A stretch of DNA of 64,000 nt, from the NCBI GenBank assembly GCA_963823845.1, contig CAWGND010000011.1:124001-188000 (forward strand), read 5' to 3'. The position numbers were made by a program, and so were the translations under genes. The notes below the pieces were generated by a model. The model had not been told where the DNA came from and did not search any database. It was given only the letters and a program-made list of their open reading frames with translations. Shown one piece after another: positions 27,989-37,913 of this stretch (within the stretch, counting starts at the first letter, position 1; each line of letters begins with the position of its first letter). This DNA comes from Alloacidobacterium sp963823845 (GTDB lineage: Bacteria; Acidobacteriota; Terriglobia; Terriglobales; Acidobacteriaceae).

Positions 27989-29550
27989 ATCGTGAACAGA
28001 TGATTGCTCGGATCGCACACCGAACCACCCCATGGGACATTGTCGTCATCGGTGGCGGAGCTACAGGCATGGGCGTTACCGTTGATGCTGCTACTCGAGG
28101 CTATGACGTGCTGCTGCTCGAGGCTAAGGACTTCGGCAAGGGCACTTCCAGCCGCAGCACGAAGCTTGTTCACGGTGGCGTGCGATACCTGGAACAAGGC
28201 AACGTTTCGCTGGTGATGGAAGCGCTCAAGGAGCGCGGCCTCTTGCGCCAGAATGCGCCGCACCTGGTCAGAGACCTTGCCTTCATCGTCCCCAATTTTT
28301 CGTGGTGGGAAGCGCCTTTCTATGGTATCGGCCTCAAACTCTACGACATGCTCGCGGGCAAATACGGTTTCGGCAAGTCGCGCGTTCTTTCCTCAGAGGA
28401 AACCCTGGAACGCTTGCCTACGCTTCAAACTGAGGGACTGCGTGGCGGCGTCATCTACTACGACGGCCAGTTCGACGATTCGCGCCTTCTGATTCACCTT
28501 GCGGCAACCGCCGCCGATCATGGCGCAGCGCTCGTAAACTACATGCCCGTCACCAGGCTTCTCAAAGATGAAGAGGGCTATCTCAACGGCGTAATCGCGC
28601 GCGATGATGAAGGGGGCACCGAATACAGCATTCGGGCTCAGGTAGTGGTCAATGCTACCGGCATGTTTACAGACCACATTCGACAGATGGCCGATCCCGA
28701 TGCTGCCGCCATGGTTGAACCCAGCCAGGGCATTCATCTCGTCTTCGAGCGATCCTTCCTCGAAAGCGATACCGCCATCATGGTGCCGCATACCAGCGAT
28801 GGCCGCGTGATGTTCGCGATACCGTGGCACGAACACACGCTCGTCGGCACAACCGATACGCCAATCGAAGAGCCGTCTTACGAGCCTCGCCCATTTGAAC
28901 AAGAGATCCAGTTTATCCTGGATACGGCAGCACTCTACTTAAGCCGTCCGCCAAAACGAAGTGATGTGCTGGCTGTCTACGTCGGCATTCGTCCGCTCGT
29001 GAAATCTGGCGGCGCAGCATCCAAAACGTCGTCGCTTTCGCGGGACCACATCATCCATGTCGATAATTCAGGCTTGCTCACGATCACCGGAGGAAAATGG
29101 ACCACGTATCGCCACATGGCCGAAGACTGCGTCGATCATGCGATTACTCTGGGAAGATTGCACGAAGAACCCTGCGTGACGAAGACACTCAAGATTCACG
29201 GTCACCGCAGCCACACTGAGGATCTCGGCAGCTTGTGGGTCTATGGCTCGGACGCGGACGCAATCCGCGATATCGCAGCCCGCGACACCAGACTCGGCAC
29301 GCGGTTGCACCCCGATCTTCCCTACATCGGCGCAGAAGTCGTCTGGGCCGCTCGGCAGGAGATGGCGCGCACCGTGGAAGACGCGCTGGCACGCCGGACA
29401 CGCGCTTTGTTCCTCAACGCCCACGCCGCAAGCGCGATGGCACAGCAAACAGCGCGCTTCATGGCGGAAGAACTACACTACGGCGAAGACTGGATCAAGA
29501 GTCAAGTGGCGGAATTCCAGACCCTCGCAAGGCAATACTCCTTGCAATGA
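27985..29550 (+). CDS. glpD: Aerobic glycerol-3-phosphate dehydrogenase
   Basis: FAD-dependent, membrane-associated enzyme that oxidises glycerol-3-phosphate to dihydroxyacetone phosphate and feeds electrons to quinones. The 521-residue product carries the FAD motif DIVVIGGGATGMGVTVDAAT near the N-terminus, the family signature SSRSTKLVHGGVRYLEQGN, and the substrate region VGIRPLVKSGG ... ITGGKWTTYRHMAEDCVDHA. Its length is normal for GlpD. It lies between glpK (4-base overlap) and glpF (69-base gap). Confidence 0.97.
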   Translation: MNREQMIARIAHRTTPWDIVVIGGGATGMGVTVDAATRGYDVLLLEAKDFGKGTSSRSTKLVHGGVRYLEQGNVSLVMEALKERGLLRQNAPHLVRDLAFIVPNFSWWEAPFYGIGLKLYDMLAGKYGFGKSRVLSSEETLERLPTLQTEGLRGGVIYYDGQFDDSRLLIHLAATAADHGAALVNYMPVTRLLKDEEGYLNGVIARDDEGGTEYSIRAQVVVNATGMFTDHIRQMADPDAAAMVEPSQGIHLVFERSFLESDTAIMVPHTSDGRVMFAIPWHEHTLVGTTDTPIEEPSYEPRPFEQEIQFILDTAALYLSRPPKRSDVLAVYVGIRPLVKSGGAASKTSSLSRDHIIHVDNSGLLTITGGKWTTYRHMAEDCVDHAITLGRLHEEPCVTKTLKIHGHRSHTEDLGSLWVYGSDADAIRDIAARDTRLGTRLHPDLPYIGAEVVWAARQEMARTVEDALARRTRALFLNAHAASAMAQQTARFMAEELHYGEDWIKSQVAEFQTLARQYSLQ

Positions 29551-29619
29551 CTGACGTTCTGCAAGCGTGCTACATTGCTTGCACTCGAAGACATGAAAGC
29601 ACAAGGTGAATAACAACGA

Positions 29620-30348
29620 ATGAGGTCGCCCTTTTTTGGTGAATTCATGGGCACATTGGTGCTCATTCTGCTTGGTAACGGCGTCGTTGCCGGCGTGCTT
29701 TTAAAACACTCGAAAGCAGAAAACAGCGGATGGATGGTCATTGCTACAGGCTGGGGATTTGCCGTGCTCTGTGGAGTATTCACAGCCATTCTTTGTGGCA
29801 GTCAGGATGCCCATCTCAACCCTGCCATTACGCTCGCCATGGCCGTCCAGTCTGGCAACTTCAGCAAGCTGGCTATATATATACCCGCGCAAATGCTCGG
29901 CGCCTTTGCCGGAGCAACTCTCGTATGGCTGCACTACTTCCCGCATTGGAAAATCACAGAAGATGTGGACGCGAAGCGTGCAACATTCTGCACTGCCCCG
30001 GCCATTCGGAATCCGTCAGCCAATTTCATCTCCGAAGTAATCGGCACTGCGGTCCTTGTGTTTGTCGTGGGAGCGATGTCTTCAAAGCTGGTACTTTCCA
30101 CCGGTTCAGCGGCCGGCTTCTCGCCATACCTTGTAGGCTGTCTTGTCTGGTCCATCGGCCTCTCCCTCGGCGGAACGACGGGTTACGCTATCAACCCTGC
30201 GCGCGATTTAGGCCCGCGGATCGCACATGCAACCCTTCCAATTGCAGGCAAGGGCGATAGTGATTGGAGCTATGCCTACATTCCCGTCCTCGGCCCATGT
30301 ACCGGCGGAATTCTCGCCGGGCTATTGCTCCGCGCCTTGGGAGCTTAG
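29620..30348 (+). CDS. glpF: Glycerol uptake facilitator (MIP/aquaglyceroporin)
   Basis: A 242-residue six-helix channel with both NPA boxes, HLNPAITLAMA in loop B and YAINPARDLGPR in loop E. The Asp after the second NPA (NPARD) is typical of glycerol facilitators rather than water-only channels. A small AAGGTGA ribosome site precedes the ATG. Together with glpK and glpD it gives a complete uptake and oxidation route. Its last four bases overlap the stop of the convergent gene. Gene order (glpK-glpD-glpF) places the channel last. Confidence 0.95.
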   Translation: MRSPFFGEFMGTLVLILLGNGVVAGVLLKHSKAENSGWMVIATGWGFAVLCGVFTAILCGSQDAHLNPAITLAMAVQSGNFSKLAIYIPAQMLGAFAGATLVWLHYFPHWKITEDVDAKRATFCTAPAIRNPSANFISEVIGTAVLVFVVGAMSSKLVLSTGSAAGFSPYLVGCLVWSIGLSLGGTTGYAINPARDLGPRIAHATLPIAGKGDSDWSYAYIPVLGPCTGGILAGLLLRALGA

Positions 30349-31049
30349 AAGTGATGCAGCTTTTCTTCGACCGGCGCTTCCACCGGTCGATTCGCCTCGC
30401 GTTCCAGCGACCGGCTCACCAAATCGCGGGAGCCAAGCCCCACCGCCAGCGCCAATGACAAGACAATTCCTCCGAAGAGAATGCCGAAAGCGAGATCGAC
30501 AATTTCGCCCCCAATCGCAAGGTGATCGAGCACCATCGCCGCGGTAAGCACAAAGACCAACCAGCGAACTCCTGTGGCCAGTAATCTCGCGTAGTGCAGA
30601 TTCAGATTGACCGCACTGATAAGCACGCTCCGCGAAAGAAATCGCCCGATAACCGTCCCAAAAAACAGCAGAATGGCAGCGCCGATTACGCGCGGCACAT
30701 AGGCAAAAACATATGCGGAGATCCCTGACTCCGCTGACGCCGCCTCAAAAGTTGAAACTCCTACGAGAACACCGATCATTACGAAGGACCAGAAAACAAT
30801 CCTGGTTACCAGAATCGTTGGAGTGTGCACCGGCGTCCATTCTGTCAGCGTGCTCGCGCCGGAACTGGTCCGTTCATCGAACTTGACCGCCATCAACACC
30901 CATCGCACCAGCATCGCCGCCAGCCATGCAATCACGAGGAAGACGAGCAAGACGAGCACGAACGCAAGAATCCCCGGCAACAGGGTCGCAATCTTTGTAA
31001 AGACGCGACCCATAGACTCGCGCAATGATTCTTCAATCTGCTGCCACAT
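30345..31049 (-). CDS. Membrane protein with conserved TM helices related to MscS channels
   Basis: A 234-residue protein with four to five hydrophobic helices (PGILAFVLVLLVFLVIAWLA; ILVTRIVFWSFVMIGVLVGV; YVPRVIGAAILLFFGTVIGR; WLVFVLTAAMVLDHLAIG; LAFGILFGGIVLSLALAVGL). The last helix is a glycine/alanine-rich pore-like one, and ends in ALAVGLGSRD, as in the 'conserved TM helix' proteins related to mechanosensitive channels; the cytoplasmic MscS vestibule domain is missing. It is the fourth gene of the glgE operon, 15 bases after the glycosyltransferase-like gene, which would fit a response to osmotic stress (inference). Confidence 0.82.
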   Translation of the reverse strand: MWQQIEESLRESMGRVFTKIATLLPGILAFVLVLLVFLVIAWLAAMLVRWVLMAVKFDERTSSGASTLTEWTPVHTPTILVTRIVFWSFVMIGVLVGVSTFEAASAESGISAYVFAYVPRVIGAAILLFFGTVIGRFLSRSVLISAVNLNLHYARLLATGVRWLVFVLTAAMVLDHLAIGGEIVDLAFGILFGGIVLSLALAVGLGSRDLVSRSLEREANRPVEAPVEEKLHHF

Positions 31050-31064
31050 TACTCTTCTCCTTCA

Positions 31065-32312
31065 CTACGGATTGAACCGGTCCGGCCATCTCCATCGGGA
31101 TACCAGATAGGGCTTGGCTTCTTCATAGGCCCTTGCCAACTGCTCAAAACGCTGCTCTGCCGCCAGCGGCGACCGCGCCGCTACTTCCTGAACATATGAC
31201 GCCACCCATCCTAGATACAGCGGAGTAAGCGCGCCCATAAGATGTCCACGGTTAATCGTGCGCAACCGATAGGCCAGAGCAAAGTCATAAACGATGCGCG
31301 CCCACAACTCATCCGGCAGGCGAAAAGACTCCGGGGCACAACGCGCGAGTTTCTTCAGTTCAAGCAATGTAACCGGAGGCAAAACAAGTCCCCAAATCTC
31401 CTGCAGATTGCGCGATCCCAAGACAAAGGAATCAATCAGCGGCTTCGCGTCCACCGGTTCGCCATCACTAATTTGTTGAGCGATGCTGCCCGAGGTTGCC
31501 GTAGGCTGGGAATTCCGAACGCGCTGCCAGTAAGGCGCATACGCCTCCATCTCTGCAAATGCCGAACCAGCCAGGCTCGTCAGCACTTCGCTCAATTCAA
31601 GTCCTTCTGTCTGCGCCGCGTGATGCACATCCACATTTGCCTGGCACACCTGATAGTTGCTGATCGCTGCGGATGTAACCGGCCAGAGTAACGCTGCCTC
31701 ACTGCGTTCGCGAGTGCGGTGCGATTCACTCAATTTCTGACACATCCGCGCCGAACAGCCAATGTCTTGCGCCAACGGATACCTTACGCGCGGCCCATAC
31801 AGGGCGCGAGCAAGCGGCGCCAGAACGCTGTAATTGAGCAGCCCGTCAAATTTTCTCGACGGATAAACCGGCATTGCGAGATCGCATTGTTTCTCCTGGA
31901 TCGGCTGTGTGAGAAGTTCTAATCGCTCAGCAGTCAACATTGCCAGATCGCCATGAAGAAGAACGCAAGCCTTCGCATTCAAGTCCACCGCGAGAGAAGA
32001 GACCGCTTTCAGCGCCGCGGAGAAAATGATCCAGGGAAGCCCGGCCGAATCGGAAGCAGCGAGAGAATACGGCATAAAACGCGGAGTATCCTTATCCGCG
32101 TCCCTCGTGAACCCTTCTCCTTCTCCATTCGCGGGATATGCGATGGCGAGACGAGCAACTCCGGCGCGTTTTTGCAAGTCATCCAGCAGACCGCGCACCC
32201 GTTGTTGAAGCTCCGGCACGCTGGCGCCGCCGGAAATTCCAATGAGCAGATCTACCGGACCCGCTTGTTGCATCTCGGCTCTCGTTTCATCTGCCAGGTC
32301 AGTCTTCGGCAT
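31065..32312 (-). CDS. Glycosyltransferase-like protein (GT81/mannosylglycerate-synthase-type fold) with altered DxD
   Basis: A 415-residue protein. The N-terminal segment VDLLIGISGGASVPELQQRV and the run PVYPSRKFDGLLNYSVLAPL ... ALYGPRVRYPLAQDIGCSAR match the conserved blocks of nucleotide-sugar transferases of the glucosyl/mannosyl-3-phosphoglycerate synthase kind, in which the second block reads roughly 'Y.R.K.DGTITN...YP...ALYG..VRQPIGGDFGLS'. The metal-binding DADL of active relatives is changed to HGDL (LLHGDLAML), and the GGDFG segment to AQDIG. It may therefore be a degenerate or re-purposed enzyme. It lies between treS-mak (17 bases) and the MscS-like gene (15 bases), in the alpha-glucan operon. 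Confidence 0.75.
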   Translation of the reverse strand: MPKTDLADETRAEMQQAGPVDLLIGISGGASVPELQQRVRGLLDDLQKRAGVARLAIAYPANGEGEGFTRDADKDTPRFMPYSLAASDSAGLPWIIFSAALKAVSSLAVDLNAKACVLLHGDLAMLTAERLELLTQPIQEKQCDLAMPVYPSRKFDGLLNYSVLAPLARALYGPRVRYPLAQDIGCSARMCQKLSESHRTRERSEAALLWPVTSAAISNYQVCQANVDVHHAAQTEGLELSEVLTSLAGSAFAEMEAYAPYWQRVRNSQPTATSGSIAQQISDGEPVDAKPLIDSFVLGSRNLQEIWGLVLPPVTLLELKKLARCAPESFRLPDELWARIVYDFALAYRLRTINRGHLMGALTPLYLGWVASYVQEVAARSPLAAEQRFEQLARAYEEAKPYLVSRWRWPDRFNP

Positions 32313-32329
32313 CCAGCCTTCTCTTTTTG

Positions 32330-35300
32330 TTATGACAGCAATGACAAAATCCCGGTCAGCGGAATACGAACCCAGTCGGGACGGTTATTCAGCTCATAGC
32401 CAAGCTCATAGAGCGCTTTGTCCAACACATACGACTCCAGAACCAGCTGAAAGTCTATTTCGTTACGCGGCACAATCGACGACGCAGCTATAGTTGCCCG
32501 ATAAGCTACCAGAAATTCCCGCGACACGACCGAAACCCACAGTTTCGCCCACGGCTCCATCTGCTGATGGCTTTCTGGACGGCGGGTCGTATGCCTGGCC
32601 AGCCCTGAAAATGCTGCATAGTGAAATGACCGCAGCATCCCCGCCACGTCTTTTAGAGGCAACTGCTTTTGCCTTCGCTCAGCCAGAGGCCTGGCAGGCT
32701 CGCCTTCAAAATCCAGAATCACAAAGTCAGCCTTTGCCCTCAAAACCTGCCCAAGGTGGTAATCTCCATGAATCCTCGTTCGCGTGAGCTTCTCTTTCAC
32801 TTTTGGCAGCTGGTGAAATCGCTCAACGATGTTCCGCCTTTTGCTTATCACTAAACCACCCATTTCGATGACATCATCCGCAAGGCGGGAAAGATTCGTC
32901 TTCAACAGCCCCATGATCCGCGTGGCATGATCCGCCAGATCTTCGCTGATCTGTTCTAGTTCGCTTGGCGAGAGAGCCTCCGGTCGAAAATCCTCTATTT
33001 GATCTGATGACGCGAGCGCCAGGTGCATCTCCGCAGTTCTGCGGCCGAGCGTGCTCGCTGCCTCAAGATAGAGGCCCGCATGGGCGCGCGCAACTTCCAT
33101 CTCGGTTATCTGAGTCTCCCCAGCTAGAGGGGCAGGAGCGCAGCCTTCGAAATATCGTTCCAGCTCTTCGAGTGTCCACTGCCATCCATCACCCTGATTG
33201 GCGACAAGTCCCTGCAGCATCGCCATGGCAGCGGGCGGCTGATCATCTCTCGAATACTCAACCGACCCAGCATACGGAGCGACCTGCGTGAAACTTGTAT
33301 GCTCAGTAAGAAATCTTGCGATTTCGATGTCGGGATTCGGACCGAATTCCTGCTTGCGGAAACACTTCATGATCAGCTGATCGCCGAAGAGAATCGACGT
33401 GTTGCTTTGCTCTGCCGAACTACGCCGCGGAGTCAGATCAGTTTTTGCACCATCCGCCAGTTCAGGAAATAGCCTGCTCGCTGCACCCCGGATGGTTCCG
33501 TGCTTGCTCTGCAGTACCTCATCTCGTGAGATCAGGAAAAGAAGCGCCTGGCATGTGCTCTCCCGAATCAGTGCGTCGCACAACAGCCCTTCGCGGTTTG
33601 ATATGCGAATTGCCGCAACGACGGCGTTCGGATTCGACTCTTTCGCCAGCTCTGCAGCCTCGTCATAAAGAGTGCTCAAAGCCAGGACATAGTTTTCTGT
33701 CCCTCCTCGATCAAACTCAATGTTCACAATCGCCACTGTCGAGTGGTTATCATCGAACGGGCACCAATCTATAACGGTTGCAGATACTATTTGCCTGGAC
33801 TTAGATCCAAACCACCGCTGCCGCGGCAAAAACTCCGGCAGGATAGTCGTCCTTAGCTTGTCGCTGTTAGCACCTGTAAACAATAGCTCCCAATCGCCAT
33901 CACGAGCCGCTTCGAGCACAACCGTTTGGTTCTCTGCGATTGGATGACCCGAGCTTTCCGGCGCAGACTGAATCTCCAGCCAAAGAAATCCATAGGGGCC
34001 AATCGTGAGCGGGTACGGTTGCCTGGTGATAGTAGGAAACTCGACATATCCCAGCATTTCGACGGGAGTCATTCCTTCAAACTCGGCCAGATCGAGTTGC
34101 ACCGGCTGCGCGAAGCGAGAGAGGTTCGCCAAACACAACACCTGTTCGTCCTCGTACTGCCGCACATACCCAAGCACCTTTCTGTTTGCAGACGGCAGAA
34201 ACTTGAGCGTCCCTCGACCAAAGACCTGAAAAAGCTTCCGCAAAGCGATCATGTTGCGCATCCAGTTCAGCAACGACGATGGATCGCCCTGCTGCGCCTC
34301 AACGTTGATCGCCTGATATCCCCATACCGGGTCCATGACCACAGGGCTGTAAAGCTGTGCGGGATTCGCACGAGAAAACCCTGCATTGCGATCCGCTGTC
34401 CACTGCATCGGCGTGCGTACGCCATTGCGATCCCCGAGATAGATGTTGTCCCCCATTCCAATCTCGTCGCCATAGTAGAGGATGGGAGTTCCCGGGAAAG
34501 AAAATAAAATACTGTTTAGCAGCTCGATTCGTCGACGATTGTTGTCGACAAGGGGAGCCAGCCGGCGCCGTATTCCGATGTTGACGCGCATCCGGGGATC
34601 GGCGCTGTACGCCAGATACATATAGTCGCGCTCGTCGTCCGTCACCATTTCGAGCGTCAGCTCATCATGGTTGCGGAGGAACAAACCCCATTGACAGTTC
34701 TCAGGAATCGCCGGTGTCTCCTCCATGATATCCGTGATCGGAAGACGATCCTCCTGCCTTAGAGCCATGTAAATACGAGGCATCAAAGGAAAGTGAAATG
34801 CCATATGGCATTCATCGCCATCGCCGAAGTATGGGCGCACATCCGTCGGCCACTGGTTCGCTTCCGCCAGAATCACACGGTTGCTGTAGCCTTCATCCAT
34901 CGCAGCGCGAATCTTCTTGATGGTCGCGTGTGTCTCCGGAAGGTTCTCGCAATTGGTGCCATCGCGTTCCACTATGTATGGAATCGCATCCAGTCGAAGC
35001 GCATCTACTCCCATATCCAGCCAGTACCGCAGAATTTTCAGCACCTCTTCCAGCACTTCCGGATTGTCGTAATTCAAATCGGGCTGATGCGAAAAGAACC
35101 GATGCCAGAAGTAAGCGTGTGCTACAGGGTCCCATGTCCAATTCGACTTCTCGGTGTCTGTAAAAATGATTCGCGCATCTTTGTACTTTTGATCCGTGTC
35201 GCTCCACACGTAAAAATCGCGCTCAGGCGATCCAGGCGGGGCATGGCGCGCGCGCTGGAACCACGGATGTTGATCCGACGAGTGGTTGATAACCAACTCG

Positions 35301-35641
35301 ATCATTACCTGCTGCCCGCGCTGATGTGCCGCGTCGAGAAATGCCTTGAAGTCGTCGAGCGTTCCATAGCTGGGATGAACCGTCATGTAGTCTGCGATGT
35401 CGTAGCCATCATCGCGAAGGGGAGATGGGAAGAACGGCAACAGCCATAGGCAGGTCACGCCCAGATCCTGCAGATAGTCCAACTTCTCTATCAGGCCGCG
35501 AAAATCGCCGATGCCATCGTTATTGCTGTCTGCAAAAGCACGCACATGCAGTTCGTAGATAATTGCGTCTTTGTACCAGAGGGGATCGCTCGCACTTCCC
35601 GCGCTTTTCACTTTCTTCTGGAGAGCCATATGAGTACTCAT
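32330..35641 (-). CDS. treS: Trehalose synthase-maltokinase fusion (TreS-Mak)
   Basis: A 1103-residue bifunctional protein. Residues about 20-570 are a GH13 trehalose synthase that interconverts trehalose and maltose: nucleophile Asp in VDALRLDAIPYI, acid/base Glu in VILAEANQWP, and FLRNHDELTLEM with the third catalytic Asp. Residues about 600-1100 are a maltokinase making maltose-1-phosphate with ATP; the kinase signature TRIHGDYHLGQVLR and FVILDFEGEPARPLAERR is intact. The fused form is common in Acidobacteria and Actinobacteria. The gene starts 14 bases after the glgE stop, so product and user are made together. Confidence 0.96.
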   Translation of the reverse strand: MSTHMALQKKVKSAGSASDPLWYKDAIIYELHVRAFADSNNDGIGDFRGLIEKLDYLQDLGVTCLWLLPFFPSPLRDDGYDIADYMTVHPSYGTLDDFKAFLDAAHQRGQQVMIELVINHSSDQHPWFQRARHAPPGSPERDFYVWSDTDQKYKDARIIFTDTEKSNWTWDPVAHAYFWHRFFSHQPDLNYDNPEVLEEVLKILRYWLDMGVDALRLDAIPYIVERDGTNCENLPETHATIKKIRAAMDEGYSNRVILAEANQWPTDVRPYFGDGDECHMAFHFPLMPRIYMALRQEDRLPITDIMEETPAIPENCQWGLFLRNHDELTLEMVTDDERDYMYLAYSADPRMRVNIGIRRRLAPLVDNNRRRIELLNSILFSFPGTPILYYGDEIGMGDNIYLGDRNGVRTPMQWTADRNAGFSRANPAQLYSPVVMDPVWGYQAINVEAQQGDPSSLLNWMRNMIALRKLFQVFGRGTLKFLPSANRKVLGYVRQYEDEQVLCLANLSRFAQPVQLDLAEFEGMTPVEMLGYVEFPTITRQPYPLTIGPYGFLWLEIQSAPESSGHPIAENQTVVLEAARDGDWELLFTGANSDKLRTTILPEFLPRQRWFGSKSRQIVSATVIDWCPFDDNHSTVAIVNIEFDRGGTENYVLALSTLYDEAAELAKESNPNAVVAAIRISNREGLLCDALIRESTCQALLFLISRDEVLQSKHGTIRGAASRLFPELADGAKTDLTPRRSSAEQSNTSILFGDQLIMKCFRKQEFGPNPDIEIARFLTEHTSFTQVAPYAGSVEYSRDDQPPAAMAMLQGLVANQGDGWQWTLEELERYFEGCAPAPLAGETQITEMEVARAHAGLYLEAASTLGRRTAEMHLALASSDQIEDFRPEALSPSELEQISEDLADHATRIMGLLKTNLSRLADDVIEMGGLVISKRRNIVERFHQLPKVKEKLTRTRIHGDYHLGQVLRAKADFVILDFEGEPARPLAERRQKQLPLKDVAGMLRSFHYAAFSGLARHTTRRPESHQQMEPWAKLWVSVVSREFLVAYRATIAASSIVPRNEIDFQLVLESYVLDKALYELGYELNNRPDWVRIPLTGILSLLS

Positions 35642-35655
35642 CGCGCTGCCTGTCG

Positions 35656-37651
35656 TTACAGATAGTAATCGAAGTCTTTTTCAGTTCGTACTCGCCGCAT
35701 CACGCGCATGACGTGCGCTGGAATCTCAAACGGAGAAAGTTCGACATAATTTCTTGGTCCCTGCCATAGATAACGTTTGTCGACAAGCTGATCATGCACC
35801 TGAAAAGGCTCATGTGAATTGAGCCCCAGTTTACCGAGGTCTAAATCAATCCATCCCGCCTGCACATGAACCGGGTCTAGATTCACCACAACAAGGACCG
35901 TATTCTCCCCCTCGACACTTCTCTTGCTGTAACAGATCAGATAGGGATTATCTGTCTGATGAAAAAGCAACTCATGATTCGCTTGCAGCGCAGCATTCTC
36001 CCGCCGCGCACGATTCACAGACCGAATCAAGGGCGCCAGGCTCTTCTGATCTTCGATGTCCCATTGCTTCAGCTCATATTTTTCCGAGTTCAGATATTCT
36101 TCGCCACCGCGCTTCGCCGGAACGTTCTCCAACAACTCGAAGGCCGGCCCGTATATGCCATAATTCGTCCCGAGCGTCGCCGCCAGCACTAACCGTGACA
36201 TAAACGCGGGCTTGCCGCCTATCTGTAGCTGTTCCGGCAGAATATCGGGAGTATTCGGCCAGAAGTTTGGACGGAAATATTCTCTAACCTCAGTACCGAC
36301 CAGCTGATTAAGGTATTCCGTCAACTCCTGCTTCGTGTTTCGCCAGGTGAAGTACGTGTAAGACTGCGAGAATCCCAGTTTGGCCAGCCGCTCCATTACG
36401 CGAGGTCGAGTGAATGCCTCAGCCAGAAAAAGCGCATCCTCGTGATCGCGCTTGATCTCGGCAATCGCCCACTCCCAAAACGGAAATGCCTTTGTGTGTG
36501 GATTATCGACTCGAAAGATGCGAACACCCTGCTCGATCCAGAAAACGAATACGCCCTTCAGCGCATCCCACAGGCCAGTCCAGTCTTCGCTCTCAAAATC
36601 GAGTGGATAAATATCCTGATATTTCTTCGGCGGATTTTCCGCATATTGAATCAGACCCATCAGCACGATGCTTAAACCACTGTGGATGCTCTTTCACCCA
36701 GGGATGATCGGGCGAGCACTGGAAAGCAATATCCAGCGCGATTTCGAGCCCAACGCTCTTAGCCTTTGCGACCAAATGCCGGAAATCCTCAGACGTTCCG
36801 AGTTCGGGATGGATCGCCGTGTGACCACCTGCTTCCGATCCAATCGCCCAGGGACTTCCAACGTCACCTGGCTCAGCAGTCACAGAATTGTTCTTGCCCT
36901 TGCGAAAACCTTGTCCGATAGGATGAATTGGCGGCAGATACATGACGTCGAAGCCCATGTCGGCTATGTATCCAAGCCGTGCTTCAACATCTTTAAACGT
37001 CCCATGTTTTCCCGCAACCGGCGAGCACGATCGCGGAAATAACTCATACCAGCTGGAGAATCGCGCTCGCTCGCGATCTACGACAACGCGCAGCTCTCTT
37101 TCGTACTTCATTTCAAGCGCTGTGTCTGTGTACCGCTCCATCCTCGCGGCGAGATCCGCATCGAGTGCCACAACTTTGGTATCCTCGTCTTCACTCTTGC
37201 CGCGCAACAGGGCGGCCCAGTCGGCCAGTCGGATCGCATCTTCTCCCTCGGCATCCTTCGCTGTCCGCTCCACCAGCAATCCGCCCGTTTGCAACTCGAG
37301 GGAGACATCCTGGCCAGCGTCGAGTCGTTTTATCAAATCGCTTCGCCACGTTCCGAAGTGATCGACGTTTCCCGCAACCGTGTAGAAATAATTTCCCTGC
37401 TTGCCTACCTGAAACGAAGCCTGCCAGCGATCGTTGCCCAACGGCTCCATTTTGACGCGATGCAGCTGACCTTCGCCCTCATGCCGGAACAAGAGATGGC
37501 ACGTAACTCGATCATGCCCGTCGCCGAAAACGTCAGCTTCCACTCGGACAAGATCGCCAACAATGCGTTTGATTGGGAACCGGCCTGCGTCGATCTCAGG
37601 ATCAACGCCATCGATCACTACGCGTTTTCTTCCATCTACAGGCTTCGTCAT
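35656..37651 (-). pseudogene. glgE: Alpha-1,4-glucan:maltose-1-phosphate maltosyltransferase, split by a one-base insertion
   Basis: GlgE adds maltose units from maltose-1-phosphate to alpha-glucan. The full reading would be about 664 residues, the normal length. From 37651 (M of MTKPVDGRK; the frame opens at 37657) the first 330 codons encode the N-terminal domains and the start of the GH13 barrel (LPPIHPIGQGFRKGKNN). At 36652 an extra base turns the expected HRADGS-IQYAENPPKKYQ into a frame that runs out at 36593. The rest is in the next frame, 36651-35656, with nucleophile Asp in RIFRVDNPHTKAF and acid/base Glu in FLAEAFTRP. All catalytic residues are past the shift, so the enzyme is inactive unless the base is an assembly error or the shift is recoded. 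Confidence 0.9.
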
Positions 37652-37913
37652 GACCAACCGTTCTTGCTAAAGAATGGGCACACAACTGCGCGCAAGTGCC
37701 ACGGACGGCAGAATCTCTCCTCTAACAAGATGCCTGTTAGTGAAAATTCGTTCGTTGCGATCCGCGGGTTTTTGAATACAACTCGGGGCGCGAACACCAA
37801 TATACGCCACGATGCCGCGCGTCAGCGCAAGAACGCTCAGCCATCCGGCACGGAGGCATTACAGGGAGATTTTTGAAATTACGGTGAAGCCAATCGTCTA
37901 GACGACTCGGATG

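Noticed and set aside
29560..29583. Inverted repeat tgcaagc/gcttgca between glpD and glpF
   Set aside because: Short arms, no T-run; could be chance and the genes are plausibly one operon.
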